Assembly (NCBI RefSeq): GCF_003259935.1
Contig: NZ_QLMH01000011.1
Coordinates: 46,146 to 110,145 of the forward strand
Source: Paranoxybacillus vitaminiphilus
GTDB lineage: Bacteria; Bacillota; Bacilli; Bacillales; Anoxybacillaceae
Direction: 5' to 3'
Length of the DNA: 64,000 bases
Shown here in pieces: positions 7,837 to 16,366 of this stretch (within the stretch, counting starts at the first letter, position 1; every line of letters begins with the position of its first letter). The notes beneath the pieces were generated by a model. The model saw only the letters and a list, made by a program, of their open reading frames with translations, had not been told where the DNA came from and ran no database searches. Both the position numbers and the translations under genes were made by a program.

Positions 7837-9003
7837 ATGAGTTTAGTTCAGGAGAGAAGAGGGTATTTCGGAGAATTTGGCGGAAGTTTTGTGCCGCCGG
7901 AGTTACAGGAAGTGCTTGATTATTTAGAAGAGCAGTTTTTGCAGTATAAAGATGATCACGAGTTTAACGAAGAATTTAAATTTTACTTAAAGGAGTATGT
8001 CGGCCGCGCAAATCCGCTTACTTTTGCGGCTCGGCTTACCGAGCGGTTAGGCGGAGCAAAAATCTATCTGAAACGCGAAGATTTAAACCATACCGGTTCA
8101 CATAAGATTAATAATGTCATCGGACAAATTTTGCTTGCGAAACGAATGGGTGCGAAGCGCGTAATCGCTGAAACAGGTGCGGGACAGCACGGTGTCGCCA
8201 CAGCGACAGCTTGTGCAATGTTTGGCATGGATTGCACGATTTATATGGGGGAGGAAGATACAAGACGCCAGGCTTTAAACGTGTTTCGTATGGAATTGTT
8301 GGGAGCCAAAGTCGTCCCTGTGTCAAAAGGGCAGGGAAGATTAAAGGATGCGGTCGATGAAGCATTAAATGACCTTGTCCAAAACTATAAGGACACATTC
8401 TACTTGCTTGGCTCAGCGGTTGGACCCCATCCATATCCAAGCATCGTCAAGCATTTTCAGTCTATAATCAGTGAAGAGAGCAAGATGCAAATTTTGGAAA
8501 AAGAAGGGCGTCTTCCGGATGCCGTGATTGCTTGCGTCGGCGGCGGAAGCAACGCGATTGGCGCGTTTGCTCATTATATTGACGAGCCAGGCGTACGTCT
8601 GATCGGCGTCGAGCCGGAAAAAGCGGCGACGCTGACAAAAGGTGTTCCAGCCGTGCTTCATGGGTTTAAATGTTTAGTGCTGCTGGATGAAGAAGGAAAT
8701 CCGCAGCCGACTTATTCGATTGCCGCTGGTCTTGACTACCCGGGAATCGGGCCTGAGCACAGCTATTTAAAAGTTTCCGGACGTGCCGAGTATTATACGG
8801 TGACAAACGAAGAAGTGCTTGAAGCGTTTCAAGTGTTATCGAGAACAGAAGGAATCATTCCGGCGCTTGAGAGCACTCACGCGGTGGCATATGCCATGAA
8901 GCTGGCGCCGGCATTAAGCAAGGAACAAATCATTATCGTCAATCTTTCCGGACGCGGCGATAAAGATGTCGAGCAAGTATTTCATATGTTAAAACAACCA
9001 TAA
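7837..9003 (+). CDS. trpB: Orphan tryptophan synthase beta chain
   Basis: 388 residues, a PLP enzyme that joins indole and serine to make tryptophan. The PLP lysine is K90 (HTGSHKINN), the catalytic glutamate is E112 ([11 protein letters not shown]), and the phosphate loop [10 protein letters not shown] and the C-terminal LSGRGDKD are intact. There is no trpA or any other trp gene nearby, so it is a stand-alone copy. It differs from operon-type TrpB in two places: the N-terminal [10 protein letters not shown], and a short loop at [13 protein letters not shown], where several residues of the usual GVE.aGkG.dTe.HaAtL stretch are absent. It may salvage indole or act on another nucleophile. Confidence 0.85.
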   Translation: MSLVQERRGYFGEFGGSFVPPELQEVLDYLEEQFLQYKDDHEFNEEFKFYLKEYVGRANPLTFAARLTERLGGAKIYLKREDLNHTGSHKINNVIGQILLAKRMGAKRVIAETGAGQHGVATATACAMFGMDCTIYMGEEDTRRQALNVFRMELLGAKVVPVSKGQGRLKDAVDEALNDLVQNYKDTFYLLGSAVGPHPYPSIVKHFQSIISEESKMQILEKEGRLPDAVIACVGGGSNAIGAFAHYIDEPGVRLIGVEPEKAATLTKGVPAVLHGFKCLVLLDEEGNPQPTYSIAAGLDYPGIGPEHSYLKVSGRAEYYTVTNEEVLEAFQVLSRTEGIIPALESTHAVAYAMKLAPALSKEQIIIVNLSGRGDKDVEQVFHMLKQP

Positions 9004-9027
9004 ATGCTTTAAAGAATTTTAATGTTA

Positions 9028-9150
9028 AAAGGTTGACCCTAACTAAAGCAAAGTCTATAGTACATATAGAGTAGAAACACTATATATTATAGATTATAGA
9101 TTATAGATTATAGACTTCGCGTGAGGTGAGACACTTTTGGGTCAACCTCT
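9028..9150. repeat. Dispersed GTC-GAC-type repeat, copy A, with ATTATAG tandem repeat
   Basis: Outer arms GGTTGACCC and GGGTCAACC are perfect complements, and inner arms GCAAAGTCTATA and TATAGACTTCGC pair with one mismatch. The interior holds about four tandem copies of a 7-base unit (ATTATAG) at about 9083-9113. Read on the minus strand it contains GTGTCTCACCTCACG, similar to copies B and C near 10.5 and 13.2 kb. It lies between the convergent trpB and dehydrogenase genes and may also terminate transcription. Confidence 0.6.
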
Positions 9151-9331
9151 TTTATTTTGACAGTTTAGACATGAACTTCAATTTCGGTATCAACATGATC
9201 CGAAAGAATGCGGAATGTATACTGTTAACAATAAAAATCACCTGAGGAAAAAGGACGTAACAGGGCAGTTGTTTAGCAAATGGTAAATGAAATGTTTTGT
9301 ATGATGTCACTATGAAAAACAAAGAGCGAAT

Positions 9332-10408
9332 TTAAACTGCTAACTTCTCAAGTTGATAAAATGCTTGGACGATTTTCTCGCTATCAACAGGGATATTCAT
9401 AAGATGAATAGATTCATGCGGTTGGACGATTTCTTCGGCAATATAAGTTAGTTTTTCTTTTTCTGTTGCATCAAGACCGAGTTGTTTTAACGTATAAGGA
9501 AGCTTTAAATCGCGATAAAATGGAAGCAAATGATGAATTTCATCCCAATTTTTTTCAAGGGCTAGCTGCACGAGAATTCCATATGCCACTTTTTCTCCAT
9601 GCAATAAATGATGTGTTTCGGGTACCTTCGTTAATCCGTTATGAACGGAATGGGCCGCTGCTATTCGTCCATATTGATCACCAAACCCTCCAACCATGCC
9701 GCCTGCCATAATAATCGTTTCAATTACTTTGCGGAATGATAAGGTATCGCGTTTTTCTACTAAGTCGTTTATGGCCGCTCGGCTATGTTCGAGCAGCTCC
9801 GTTTTGCAAAGATAGGCCGTTTGATGAGCGATTTTTACGGAAAGAGGAGGGTTGTTTACTTGGCGAATGATACAATCGGCTTCATACCATTTGGCAAGTG
9901 TATCCGCAATTCCGGCTCGAAGATAAGCGGCTGGTGAATGTAGCAATATTTTTGTATCAACTAAAACGATTAACGTTGATTTTGGAAAAATATCATAGCG
10001 AATAAATGTTCCGTTTTCATCATAAATCACGCTAAGAGGTGTCCAAGCTGCGCAAGTAGAAGCAAGAGTAGGAATTAATACTACATCAAGATGCGTTTGA
10101 TTGGCAACGGCTTTAGCTAAATCTAGCACTTTTCCGCCGCCAATTCCAATGATGACATCAAAATGCACACAAAGGGACGATAACCGTTCAATTTCAGACA
10201 ATGAACACTCTCCGTTATATCGGAAAAAGGAATAAGTGAATTCGCCGTTTTTAGGGAAGTACGGCTCAGCGGCTTTCCATGACCGTTCTCCGCAAATGAC
10301 AAAAACATTTTTAAAACCATGTCTTTGCAGCAAAGCTTCGAGATGCATTAACACTCCGCTTTCACATACATAATAATTAGGAGCGCCACGAACTTCGATG
10401 ATGTCCAT
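9332..10408 (-). CDS. Iron-containing alcohol dehydrogenase-family oxidoreductase (glycerol dehydrogenase/HcxA-like)
   Basis: 358 residues from an ATG preceded by AGGGGG. It has the dehydroquinate synthase-like fold: the nucleotide loop GIGGGKVLDLAKAVA, metal-binding segment with the aspartate in LRAGIADTLAKWYEA, and two histidines in AAHSVHNGL and HHLLHGEKVAYG. This matches the glycerol dehydrogenase/hydroxycarboxylate dehydrogenase (YbdH/HcxA) group. It lies downstream of metNIQ on the same strand with a 143-base gap holding repeat copy B. E. coli ybdH adjoins a methionine aminotransferase gene, so a role reducing a methionine-derived 2-oxo acid is possible, but this is inference. Confidence 0.75.
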   Translation of the reverse strand: MDIIEVRGAPNYYVCESGVLMHLEALLQRHGFKNVFVICGERSWKAAEPYFPKNGEFTYSFFRYNGECSLSEIERLSSLCVHFDVIIGIGGGKVLDLAKAVANQTHLDVVLIPTLASTCAAWTPLSVIYDENGTFIRYDIFPKSTLIVLVDTKILLHSPAAYLRAGIADTLAKWYEADCIIRQVNNPPLSVKIAHQTAYLCKTELLEHSRAAINDLVEKRDTLSFRKVIETIIMAGGMVGGFGDQYGRIAAAHSVHNGLTKVPETHHLLHGEKVAYGILVQLALEKNWDEIHHLLPFYRDLKLPYTLKQLGLDATEKEKLTYIAEEIVQPHESIHLMNIPVDSEKIVQAFYQLEKLAV

Positions 10409-10451
10409 CTTTTTATTCCCCCTTTTCGAAAGACTAGAATAGGAGAAAGAG

Positions 10452-10542
10452 GGTGTCTTATAAGGGTCTGACCTCACGCCTAGTTTGATGTCCTATATAT
10501 TGTGTTGGGGTCTGACCCTGGGTTTTTGGAACACCCTCTTGT
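10452..10542. repeat. Dispersed GTCTGAC repeat, copy B
   Basis: Inverted arms GGGTCTGACC near 10474-10483 and GGGTCTGACCC at about 10508-10518 flank a TGTCCTATATATTGTGTTG core. Copy C at 13.2 kb shares TATAAG.GT.TGACCTCAC, TATTGTGTTG and GGGTCTGAC in the same order. It lies between the dehydrogenase start and metQ. Confidence 0.65.
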
Positions 10543-10551
10543 TATACGGAT

Positions 10552-11394
10552 TTACTGTTTTCGTTTTAACATCCACTCTGGTTTGCCGAAACCTTTAAAT
10601 TGTTCATCAATTACTTTTTCAAACTCTTCGGATTCAACGGCTTCTTTAATATCTTTCACAAATTGCTTGTTTAAATCTTTTGTATTTACGACAACACGGT
10701 TACGGTATTGATCAGGCATCTTTTCTAATACAAGTGCGTCAAGCAAGTTCATTTTTGCTGCTAATGCAAAATTTCCAGGCACAGCAGCCAAATCAACGCT
10801 TTCTACCGCACGAGGTAACTGACCGGCTTCAATTGGCTTAAACTGAAGGTTCTTGACATTTTCTTTTATATCTTTCTCAGAGACCGTTAGCGGGTTTGCT
10901 GCTGGGTCGAGCTTAATGAAGCCTGCATCTTGTAAGATTAAGAACGCTCTTGCTGCGTTTGTCGGATCGTTAGGAATCGCAATCTGACTGCCTTCTTTCA
11001 CTTCGTCCAGCGATTTAAATTTTTTTGAGTAAATGCCCATTGGTGCAGTTGGAACGGCGATCACTTCTGAAAGGTCAAGGTTATTTTCTTTCGCAAAGTT
11101 CTCCATATAAATTTTGTGCTGGAATAGATTGGCATCCAAATCACCGTTAGCAAGAGCCAAGTTTGGTTGAATGTAGTCGCTGAATTCTACGACTTTTACT
11201 TGATAGCCTTTCTTTTCGAGAATCGGTTTAATCGCTTTATTCACCATGTCGCTGTAAGGACCGGAAGTGGCCCCGATCGTAAGTTCTTTTTTCTCTGTAG
11301 AATTAGTAGAATTAGAAGTGGTTTCTTTGCTTCCGCAGGCTGCGAGAAGCCCAAAGGATAACAGTAAAACGAGAAAGATGGATAATTTCTTCAT
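10552..11394 (-). CDS. metQ: Methionine ABC transporter substrate-binding lipoprotein
   Basis: 280 residues of the NlpA/MetQ family. The signal peptide ends in a lipobox (LLAACGS). The mature part begins with LTIGATSGPYSDM, continues with VEFSDYIQPNLALANGDLDANLFQH and includes VPTAPMGIYSKK, all characteristic of MetQ. It binds methionine (D- or L-) outside the membrane. It is third in the metN-metI-metQ operon on the minus strand and is controlled through the SAM riboswitch upstream of metN. Confidence 0.92.
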   Translation of the reverse strand: MKKLSIFLVLLLSFGLLAACGSKETTSNSTNSTEKKELTIGATSGPYSDMVNKAIKPILEKKGYQVKVVEFSDYIQPNLALANGDLDANLFQHKIYMENFAKENNLDLSEVIAVPTAPMGIYSKKFKSLDEVKEGSQIAIPNDPTNAARAFLILQDAGFIKLDPAANPLTVSEKDIKENVKNLQFKPIEAGQLPRAVESVDLAAVPGNFALAAKMNLLDALVLEKMPDQYRNRVVVNTKDLNKQFVKDIKEAVESEEFEKVIDEQFKGFGKPEWMLKRKQ

Positions 11395-11432
11395 AAAAAA
11401 TCCCCCTATGATATTTATATTTTTAAAGGACC

Positions 11433-12098
11433 TTATCGCTTATCAACAAGACGAGCGATACGGTCACCTGCAAACTGAATCATTTGCACAAGGCAGATTA
11501 AAATGACAATCGTCGTAATCATGACAGTATTGTCATATCGGTAATACCCAAAGCGAATCGCAAGGTCCCCGATTCCTCCGCCGCCGACAATTCCTGCCAT
11601 CGCTGAATATCCGACTAAACTTATCGTTGTAATCGTAATTCCGTGCACAATGCCGGGACGGGCTTCAGGTAAGAGGACGTCTTTTATAATCATCCAAGGC
11701 GTGGCCCCGACAGCAACAGCTGCCTCGATCACACCTTTGTCAATCTCCCGCAAAGAAGTTTCTACAATTCTGGCAAAAAACGGAGTCGCCGCAACGGACA
11801 ATGATACAGAAGCTGCTGTAGGTCCGATGGTTGTTCCGGTAATGAGTTTAGTGAGCGGCAACAGTCCAACAAGCAAAATCACAAAAGGAATCGAACGAAT
11901 CATATTGACGACAAATCCAAGGATCGATTTAACGGTTGTATTTTCTAAAAATAGCCCGCGGTCGGTGACGAATAATAAAATTCCTAAAGGAAGTCCGGCG
12001 ATAATCGCCACCGATAGAGAAATGGCAACCATGTAAAGCGTCTCTAAAAACGCTTTATTCAGTTCAGGAACTAAATTGATAAGCGAATCAAGCAGCAC
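11433..12098 (-). CDS. metI: Methionine ABC transporter permease
   Basis: 221 residues with five membrane segments and the permease EAA motif (GVIEAAVAVGATPWMIIKDVLLPEA). The family start consensus fits the GTG at 12098, eight bases after GGAGGT; this gives the usual MetI length and overlaps the metN end by 11 bases. An ATG seven codons upstream (12119) has no good ribosome site. It pairs with MetN and MetQ to import methionine. Confidence 0.9.
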   Translation of the reverse strand: MLLDSLINLVPELNKAFLETLYMVAISLSVAIIAGLPLGILLFVTDRGLFLENTTVKSILGFVVNMIRSIPFVILLVGLLPLTKLITGTTIGPTAASVSLSVAATPFFARIVETSLREIDKGVIEAAVAVGATPWMIIKDVLLPEARPGIVHGITITTISLVGYSAMAGIVGGGGIGDLAIRFGYYRYDNTVMITTIVILICLVQMIQFAGDRIARLVDKR

Positions 12099-13101
12099 TT
12101 GCAATGACCTCCAATCCATTTGTTCTTGCGGAAATATAATCAATAGCCCGCTGAACTTCATCAGGCTCTCCTGTAAGTTCCATAATGAAAATTCCAAGCG
12201 GCATATCTTGAATGTACTCAATTTTTCCATGTAAAATATTCCCTTTTACTTTGAAGGTTTGGAGCATATCAGAAACAACTGCTTCTTCGGCCATCTCACC
12301 TTTGAACTGAATTTTTATAATTGTTCCAGTGCGTTTTTTCAATAAATGGTCAGGAAGCTCAAATTGCAGAACGCTATGAATAAACGATTTTGTCAGCTCT
12401 TCTTTCGGATTCGTAAAAATATCATACACAGTTCCTAATTCGATCACTTTTCCATTCTGCATCACGGCAATACGGTCACATATGTCTTTAACGACTTCCA
12501 TTTCATGAGTAATTAACACAATCGTAATTCCAAGTTCGCGGTTAATCTTTTTCAACAAGGCTAGAATCGACTTTGTCGTACTCGGATCAAGCGCTGATGT
12601 TGCTTCGTCGCATAAAAGGACAGTCGGCTCGTTTGCGAGTGCACGCGCAATTCCGACTCGTTGTTTTTGGCCGCCGCTTAGCTGGGAAGGGTACGCATCG
12701 CGTTTATCAGTAAGACCAACCATTTCCAGCAGTTCATTCACTCTTTTTTCAATTTCCTCTTTTGATTTTTTTGCGGCTTTTAAAGCAAATGCGACATTTT
12801 CAAATACTGTTTTTGAACTTACGAGGTGGAAATTTTGGAAAATCATTCCGATCTTTAAGCGTGCTTGTCGCAATTCCTTTTTATTTAAAGTTGTTAAGTC
12901 GACACCATCGATAATAACTTGGCCGGATGTCGGGCGTTCTAAAAGATTTAAGCATCGTAACAGCGTGCTTTTCCCGGCGCCGCTATAGCCAACAATCCCG
13001 AAGATTTCACCATTTTTGATGGTTAAAGAAACATTATCTACGCCAATGACTTTATTTTTTTTGGATGAATATATTTTTACTAAATTTCTTACCTCAATCA
13101 T
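12088..13101 (-). CDS. metN: Methionine ABC transporter ATPase
   Basis: 337 residues. Walker A GYSGAGKST, signature LSGGQKQR, Walker B VLLCDEATSALD and switch LITHEM show an active ATPase. Residues about 260-335 form the NIL (ACT-like) domain that in E. coli MetN binds methionine and inhibits transport. It is the first gene after the SAM-I riboswitch, but 230 bases of leader, including repeat copy C, lie between the riboswitch terminator and its start. Confidence 0.93.
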   Translation of the reverse strand: MIEVRNLVKIYSSKKNKVIGVDNVSLTIKNGEIFGIVGYSGAGKSTLLRCLNLLERPTSGQVIIDGVDLTTLNKKELRQARLKIGMIFQNFHLVSSKTVFENVAFALKAAKKSKEEIEKRVNELLEMVGLTDKRDAYPSQLSGGQKQRVGIARALANEPTVLLCDEATSALDPSTTKSILALLKKINRELGITIVLITHEMEVVKDICDRIAVMQNGKVIELGTVYDIFTNPKEELTKSFIHSVLQFELPDHLLKKRTGTIIKIQFKGEMAEEAVVSDMLQTFKVKGNILHGKIEYIQDMPLGIFIMELTGEPDEVQRAIDYISARTNGLEVIASAA

Positions 13102-13179
13102 CGAATCCCCCCTGTTTTTATTTCTCTATTTATTCACATCGTTTCGTAATTGAAAAGAAGACAGCAAACGTTCACCTTA

Positions 13180-13305
13180 TACGTGTCTGATCTATAAGTG
13201 TTTGACCTCACATGCATTTCACATATATCGTTCATTTATCCATGCGCTGTCTTACATATTGTGTTGTGGGGTCTGACACTTTGCTTTTGGATCAGTCTCG
13301 TATTA
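13180..13305. repeat. Dispersed GTCTGAC repeat, copy C, inside the met leader
   Basis: It contains GTGTTTGACCTCACAT, TGTCTTACATATTGTGTTG, GGGGTCTGACAC and CTTTTGGA, in the same order as copy B. It is placed between the riboswitch terminator (13331-13361) and metN, so it is transcribed in the met mRNA. Confidence 0.65.
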
Positions 13306-13330
13306 TTTATCCTTGCAAATTATGATAAGA

Positions 13331-13361
13331 AAAAATGCCTCTTTCATTCAGAAAGAGGCAT
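13331..13361 (-). terminator. Riboswitch-controlled terminator of the met operon
   Basis: On the minus strand ATGCCTCTTTC, a five-base loop and GAAAGAGGCAT form a perfect 11-bp stem followed by TTTTTT. It lies just after the SAM aptamer and is the off-state terminator. Confidence 0.9.
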
Positions 13362-13381
13362 CGGGTATCTATTGTACACGA

Positions 13382-13486
13382 CTTATCTTTCAGAATGAAA
13401 GCCATTCTGCAGGATTTGGCACCGTTCCTGTTATAAGGAGGTTGCCGGACGTCATAGGGCCTGTTCCCTCGGTCACTCTTGATAAG
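13382..13486 (-). promoter_or_regulatory. SAM-I (S-box) riboswitch aptamer
   Basis: The minus strand shows the full S-box core: CTTATCAAGAGTGACCGAGG, GGCCCTATGACGTCCGGCAAC, then GGTGCCAAATCCTGCAG, a P4 arm ending GCTTTCATTCTGAAAG and the closing GATAAG. Binding of S-adenosylmethionine should favour the terminator and shut off metNIQ. Confidence 0.95.
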
Positions 13487-13513
13487 CGGTGATCGTATTC
13501 AATTTTTACAACA

Positions 13514-13542
13514 ATAATAATTCTTGAAAAAATGATTGTCAA
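13514..13542 (-). promoter_or_regulatory. Sigma-A promoter of the met operon
   Basis: On the minus strand TTGACA and TATTAT are separated by 17 bases and lie about 28 bases before the riboswitch 5' end. Confidence 0.75.
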
Positions 13543-13724
13543 TATATTTTTATCTATGTCAACGGAAGATAACGCTTACATTCTTGGTGTATATAGAAAA
13601 AAATTTTTTAACGAGTTTTTCATATAGGCAGGGAAGAACGTCAACATGGTTAGTAAACTATACGTAATAGGAAAAAGTGATTTAAAATACTTGTATGAGA
13701 TTAAAAATTTGCGGGGTGATCTTC

Positions 13725-15275
13725 ATGCACGTTGTGACTGCTTCAGAAATGTACGCGATTGATCGATATACAATTCAGCAAATCGGCATGAGTGAAGAAT
13801 CGTTGATGGAAAATGCCGGACAAGCTGTCGCTACAGTTTTGCTGGAACGAATTCAACCTGCTCAGCGCGTCGCTGTTTTAACGGGAACAGGCAACAATGG
13901 CGGCGACGGGTTTGTTGTTGCGAGGGTGCTAAAGAGCCATGGTTATACGACGGATTTATGGTTAATACCGCCAAAGGAAAAAGTAAAAGGCGCGGCGAAA
14001 AAAGCACTTGAAATCTATGAAAATTCGGGATATGAAGTAAAGAATTACATAGGAAATGAGAAGGAATTTATCAAACAATTACGTTATTATGATGTGATCA
14101 TTGACGCTTTGCTTGGAATTGGCGTAAATGGAGCATTGCGCTCTCCATATAAAGAAATCATTGAGAAAGTGAACGAAACAAAGGGACTTGTTGTGTATGC
14201 GATTGACGTACCAAGTGGAATTCCAGCGGACGGGGGAGAGGTGGAAACAGCGATTCAGGCGAATGTAACGATTACGATTCAATATCCAAAGCTAAGTGCA
14301 TACACATTTCCAACAGCTGATTACTATGGTGAATTAATCGTAGTGGATATCGGTATTCCTCCGCTTTCTTTAGAAAAAAATGCCGAGTTTCGCCAACTAT
14401 GGAGTGAAGCGGCTGTCGTAAGAACGCTGCCGGTAAGAAAGCGTTCGTCCCATAAAGGTACTTATGGAAAAGGGCTTGTGATTGGCGGCTCGCGGAATAT
14501 GACAGGCGCTGTCACTATGGCCGCAAAAGCGGCTTTAAGAAGCGGAGCTGGATTGCTGACAATGGCTGTTCCGGATGATGTTTATCCCGTTGCCGCCACC
14601 CATATTCCAGAGGTGATGTATCATCCATGCTCATCGTTGAACGGCTGCTTTGCCGGGGAAATCGATTTGATCACCTTGGATGTTGACGCGATTGCCGCAG
14701 GACCGGGCATGGGGAGAACGATGGGAACGAAAAATGTTGTCCAAAAGGTGCTATGCCAAGATGTTCCAGTCGTTCTTGATGCGGATGCGTTATATTTTTG
14801 GAACGATTATGTTTCGATAGTACGTGAACGAACAGAAGCGACGATTTTAACGCCGCATCCTGGAGAAATGGCGCGAATGCTTGGTGTTTCCATTCACGAT
14901 GTTGAAAAAGACCGTTTTGGCATTGCCAAGCAATTTGCAATGAACTATGGTGTCTACCTTGTGTTAAAAGGACCTTACACCATTGTCACGACTCCAGATG
15001 GAAAGCAATACGTGAATACGAGCGGAAATCCGGCGTTGGCAAAAGGCGGAAGCGGTGATGTACTCACTGGAATCATTCTTGCGTTTATCATGCAGCACGA
15101 CAACATTCAAGAAGCGATTTGCAATGCCGTGTTCGTGCATGGAAAAGCGGCGGATGCGCTCGTCGAGAAGGAGCATTCACCATTGGATGTGCTTGCGACA
15201 GATGTTATCGAGGCCGTTCCGCAAACGCTTTTTTCACTTTATAAAAAGGGAGTCTCGTATCAGAAACAAAGATGA
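13725..15275 (+). CDS. nnr: Bifunctional NAD(P)H-hydrate epimerase / ADP-dependent dehydratase
   Basis: 516 residues. The N-terminal YjeF_N epimerase domain (about 1-215) has GTGNNGGDGFVVARVL and the DALLGIGVNG segment. The C-terminal carbohydrate-kinase-like dehydratase domain (about 225-510) has SHKGTYGKGLVIGGS, ILTPHPGEMARML and the nucleotide-site NPALAKGGSGDVLTG. Together they repair hydrated NADH and NADPH. The ATG at 13725 follows GGGGTGATC; an earlier ATG at 13695 lacks a ribosome site and adds residues not typical of the family. A bidirectional terminator follows. Confidence 0.93.
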   Translation: MHVVTASEMYAIDRYTIQQIGMSEESLMENAGQAVATVLLERIQPAQRVAVLTGTGNNGGDGFVVARVLKSHGYTTDLWLIPPKEKVKGAAKKALEIYENSGYEVKNYIGNEKEFIKQLRYYDVIIDALLGIGVNGALRSPYKEIIEKVNETKGLVVYAIDVPSGIPADGGEVETAIQANVTITIQYPKLSAYTFPTADYYGELIVVDIGIPPLSLEKNAEFRQLWSEAAVVRTLPVRKRSSHKGTYGKGLVIGGSRNMTGAVTMAAKAALRSGAGLLTMAVPDDVYPVAATHIPEVMYHPCSSLNGCFAGEIDLITLDVDAIAAGPGMGRTMGTKNVVQKVLCQDVPVVLDADALYFWNDYVSIVRERTEATILTPHPGEMARMLGVSIHDVEKDRFGIAKQFAMNYGVYLVLKGPYTIVTTPDGKQYVNTSGNPALAKGGSGDVLTGIILAFIMQHDNIQEAICNAVFVHGKAADALVEKEHSPLDVLATDVIEAVPQTLFSLYKKGVSYQKQR

Positions 15276-15289
15276 AGTATATGAATACG

Positions 15290-15340
15290 AAAAATAGACC
15301 TCTTCCTAGCATTGCCGTTCAAGCGAGGTCTATTTTTATT
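15290..15340. terminator. Bidirectional terminator between convergent genes
   Basis: AAAAATAGACCTC (15290-15302) is perfectly complementary to GAGGTCTATTTTT (15325-15337), so U-runs are present on both strands. It serves nnr and the repeat-protein gene. Confidence 0.85.
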
Positions 15341-15379
15341 TTGATATTTCGATGGTTGCTTTTGGGGCAGTCTTATTTG

Positions 15380-16027
15380 TCAATGATGTGTTTTTAATAA
15401 GTGAAGCTTTTCCTCTGTGCGGGCGATGCGGCTAATTTGGTAGTCTAACCGTTGATGAATATAGATGATGTCTTCTTTTGTGGCCATCTCACGACGAATA
15501 TGGGCAATCTCATGCATCATGCTATCCTGAAGACTGCGCTGTTCAACCTGATTGTCCCGAATGGCTTTCACCATTTTTGTGTTCTCATCCATTTGCACTT
15601 TTAACAAATAAAGTTCTTCCTCTTGCTTGTCCATTCTCTGTTTTAGCGTTTCGACATCTTGTTTGAGACTTTGCATATCGTCTTTTAGTGTCTCCACATC
15701 TTGTTTGAGACCTTGCACATCGTCTTTTAGTGTCTCCACATCTTGTTTGAGACCTTGCACATCGCCTTTTAGCGTTTCGACATCTTGTTTGAGACCTTGC
15801 ACATCGCCTTTTAGCGTTTCGACATCTTGTTTGAGACTTTGCACATCGCCTTTTAGCGTTTCGACATCTTGTTTAAGACCTCGTACATCTTCTTTTAATG
15901 TTTCGACATCTTGTTTAAGACCTCGTACATCTTCTTTTAATGTGTTCGTATCTTGTTTGACGCTCTTCATGTCTTCTGTCAAGCCTTGAACGAGATCCAC
16001 TAATTGTATGAGGAGTTGTTCTTGCAC
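15380..16027 (-). CDS. Coiled-coil protein with seven tandem 14-residue repeats
   Basis: 215 residues from a GTG start, with no signal peptide or membrane segment. Residues about 30-127 are near-perfect repeats of a double heptad, LK(G/E/D)DVQG-LKQDVET, seven units long, which must form a long parallel coiled coil. The N-terminus (QLVDLVQGLTEDMKSVKQD) and the C-terminus (EIAHIRREMATKEDIIYIHQ) are non-repeated and helical. Coiled-coil proteins with a MATKEDI-type tail occur in Bacillaceae, but I know no function. Repeat number is likely to vary between strains. Confidence 0.75.
   Translation of the reverse strand: MQEQLLIQLVDLVQGLTEDMKSVKQDTNTLKEDVRGLKQDVETLKEDVRGLKQDVETLKGDVQSLKQDVETLKGDVQGLKQDVETLKGDVQGLKQDVETLKDDVQGLKQDVETLKDDMQSLKQDVETLKQRMDKQEEELYLLKVQMDENTKMVKAIRDNQVEQRSLQDSMMHEIAHIRREMATKEDIIYIHQRLDYQISRIARTEEKLHLLKTHH
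15647..15940 (-). repeat. Tandem 42-bp coding repeat
   Basis: Seven units of about 42 bp encode the 14-residue repeats of the coiled-coil gene. Units are so alike at DNA level (for example CATCTTGTTTGAGAC recurring on the plus strand) that recent duplication or gene conversion is likely. Confidence 0.85.
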
Positions 16028-16366
16028 TCGTGTTCACTGTCCTTTCTTTTTAAGGATATGACATTTCCGTAGGAGATGGATAGGAGTAGAGGAGTGGCAG
16101 AAGATAGAGAAGCAGTTGAGGAAATGTCTTTCAAAATGATATTAGCATATTCCGACAAAAACGACTATATGAGTTGTGAAATACTTTATTCAAAACCAAC
16201 TGCTTGCCAACCAGCTGTATGGTTATAGTGAAAAGCCGCAAGTCGTGAGGATGCAAACGAATGAAGTTTTTGAGTTTTTATGCCATACTATCAGAAAAAT
16301 AAAAAGGATTTTTCGCTAACGTGCTGAAATAATCCAAGGAGAAATGATTGAATGGGAGGATAAAAA
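16028..16366. other. Intergenic region without recognisable gene
   Basis: About 340 bases between the divergent coiled-coil and enoyl-CoA hydratase genes. No open frame of note, no strong promoter and no clear hairpin with a T-run are visible. It ends in the GGGAGG ribosome site of the hydratase gene. Confidence 0.4.

Noticed and set aside
9083..9113. Tandem ATTATAG units as an iteron-type origin
   Set aside because: Only about four units, inside an inverted repeat shared with other intergenic copies; no replication gene nearby.
15647..15940. CRISPR-like regular repeats
   Set aside because: Units are contiguous 42-bp coding repeats without unique spacers.
15627..15989. Plus-strand frame with Ser/Cys-rich repeats
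   Set aside because: It is the antisense of the coiled-coil repeat gene; the repeats simply keep all frames open.
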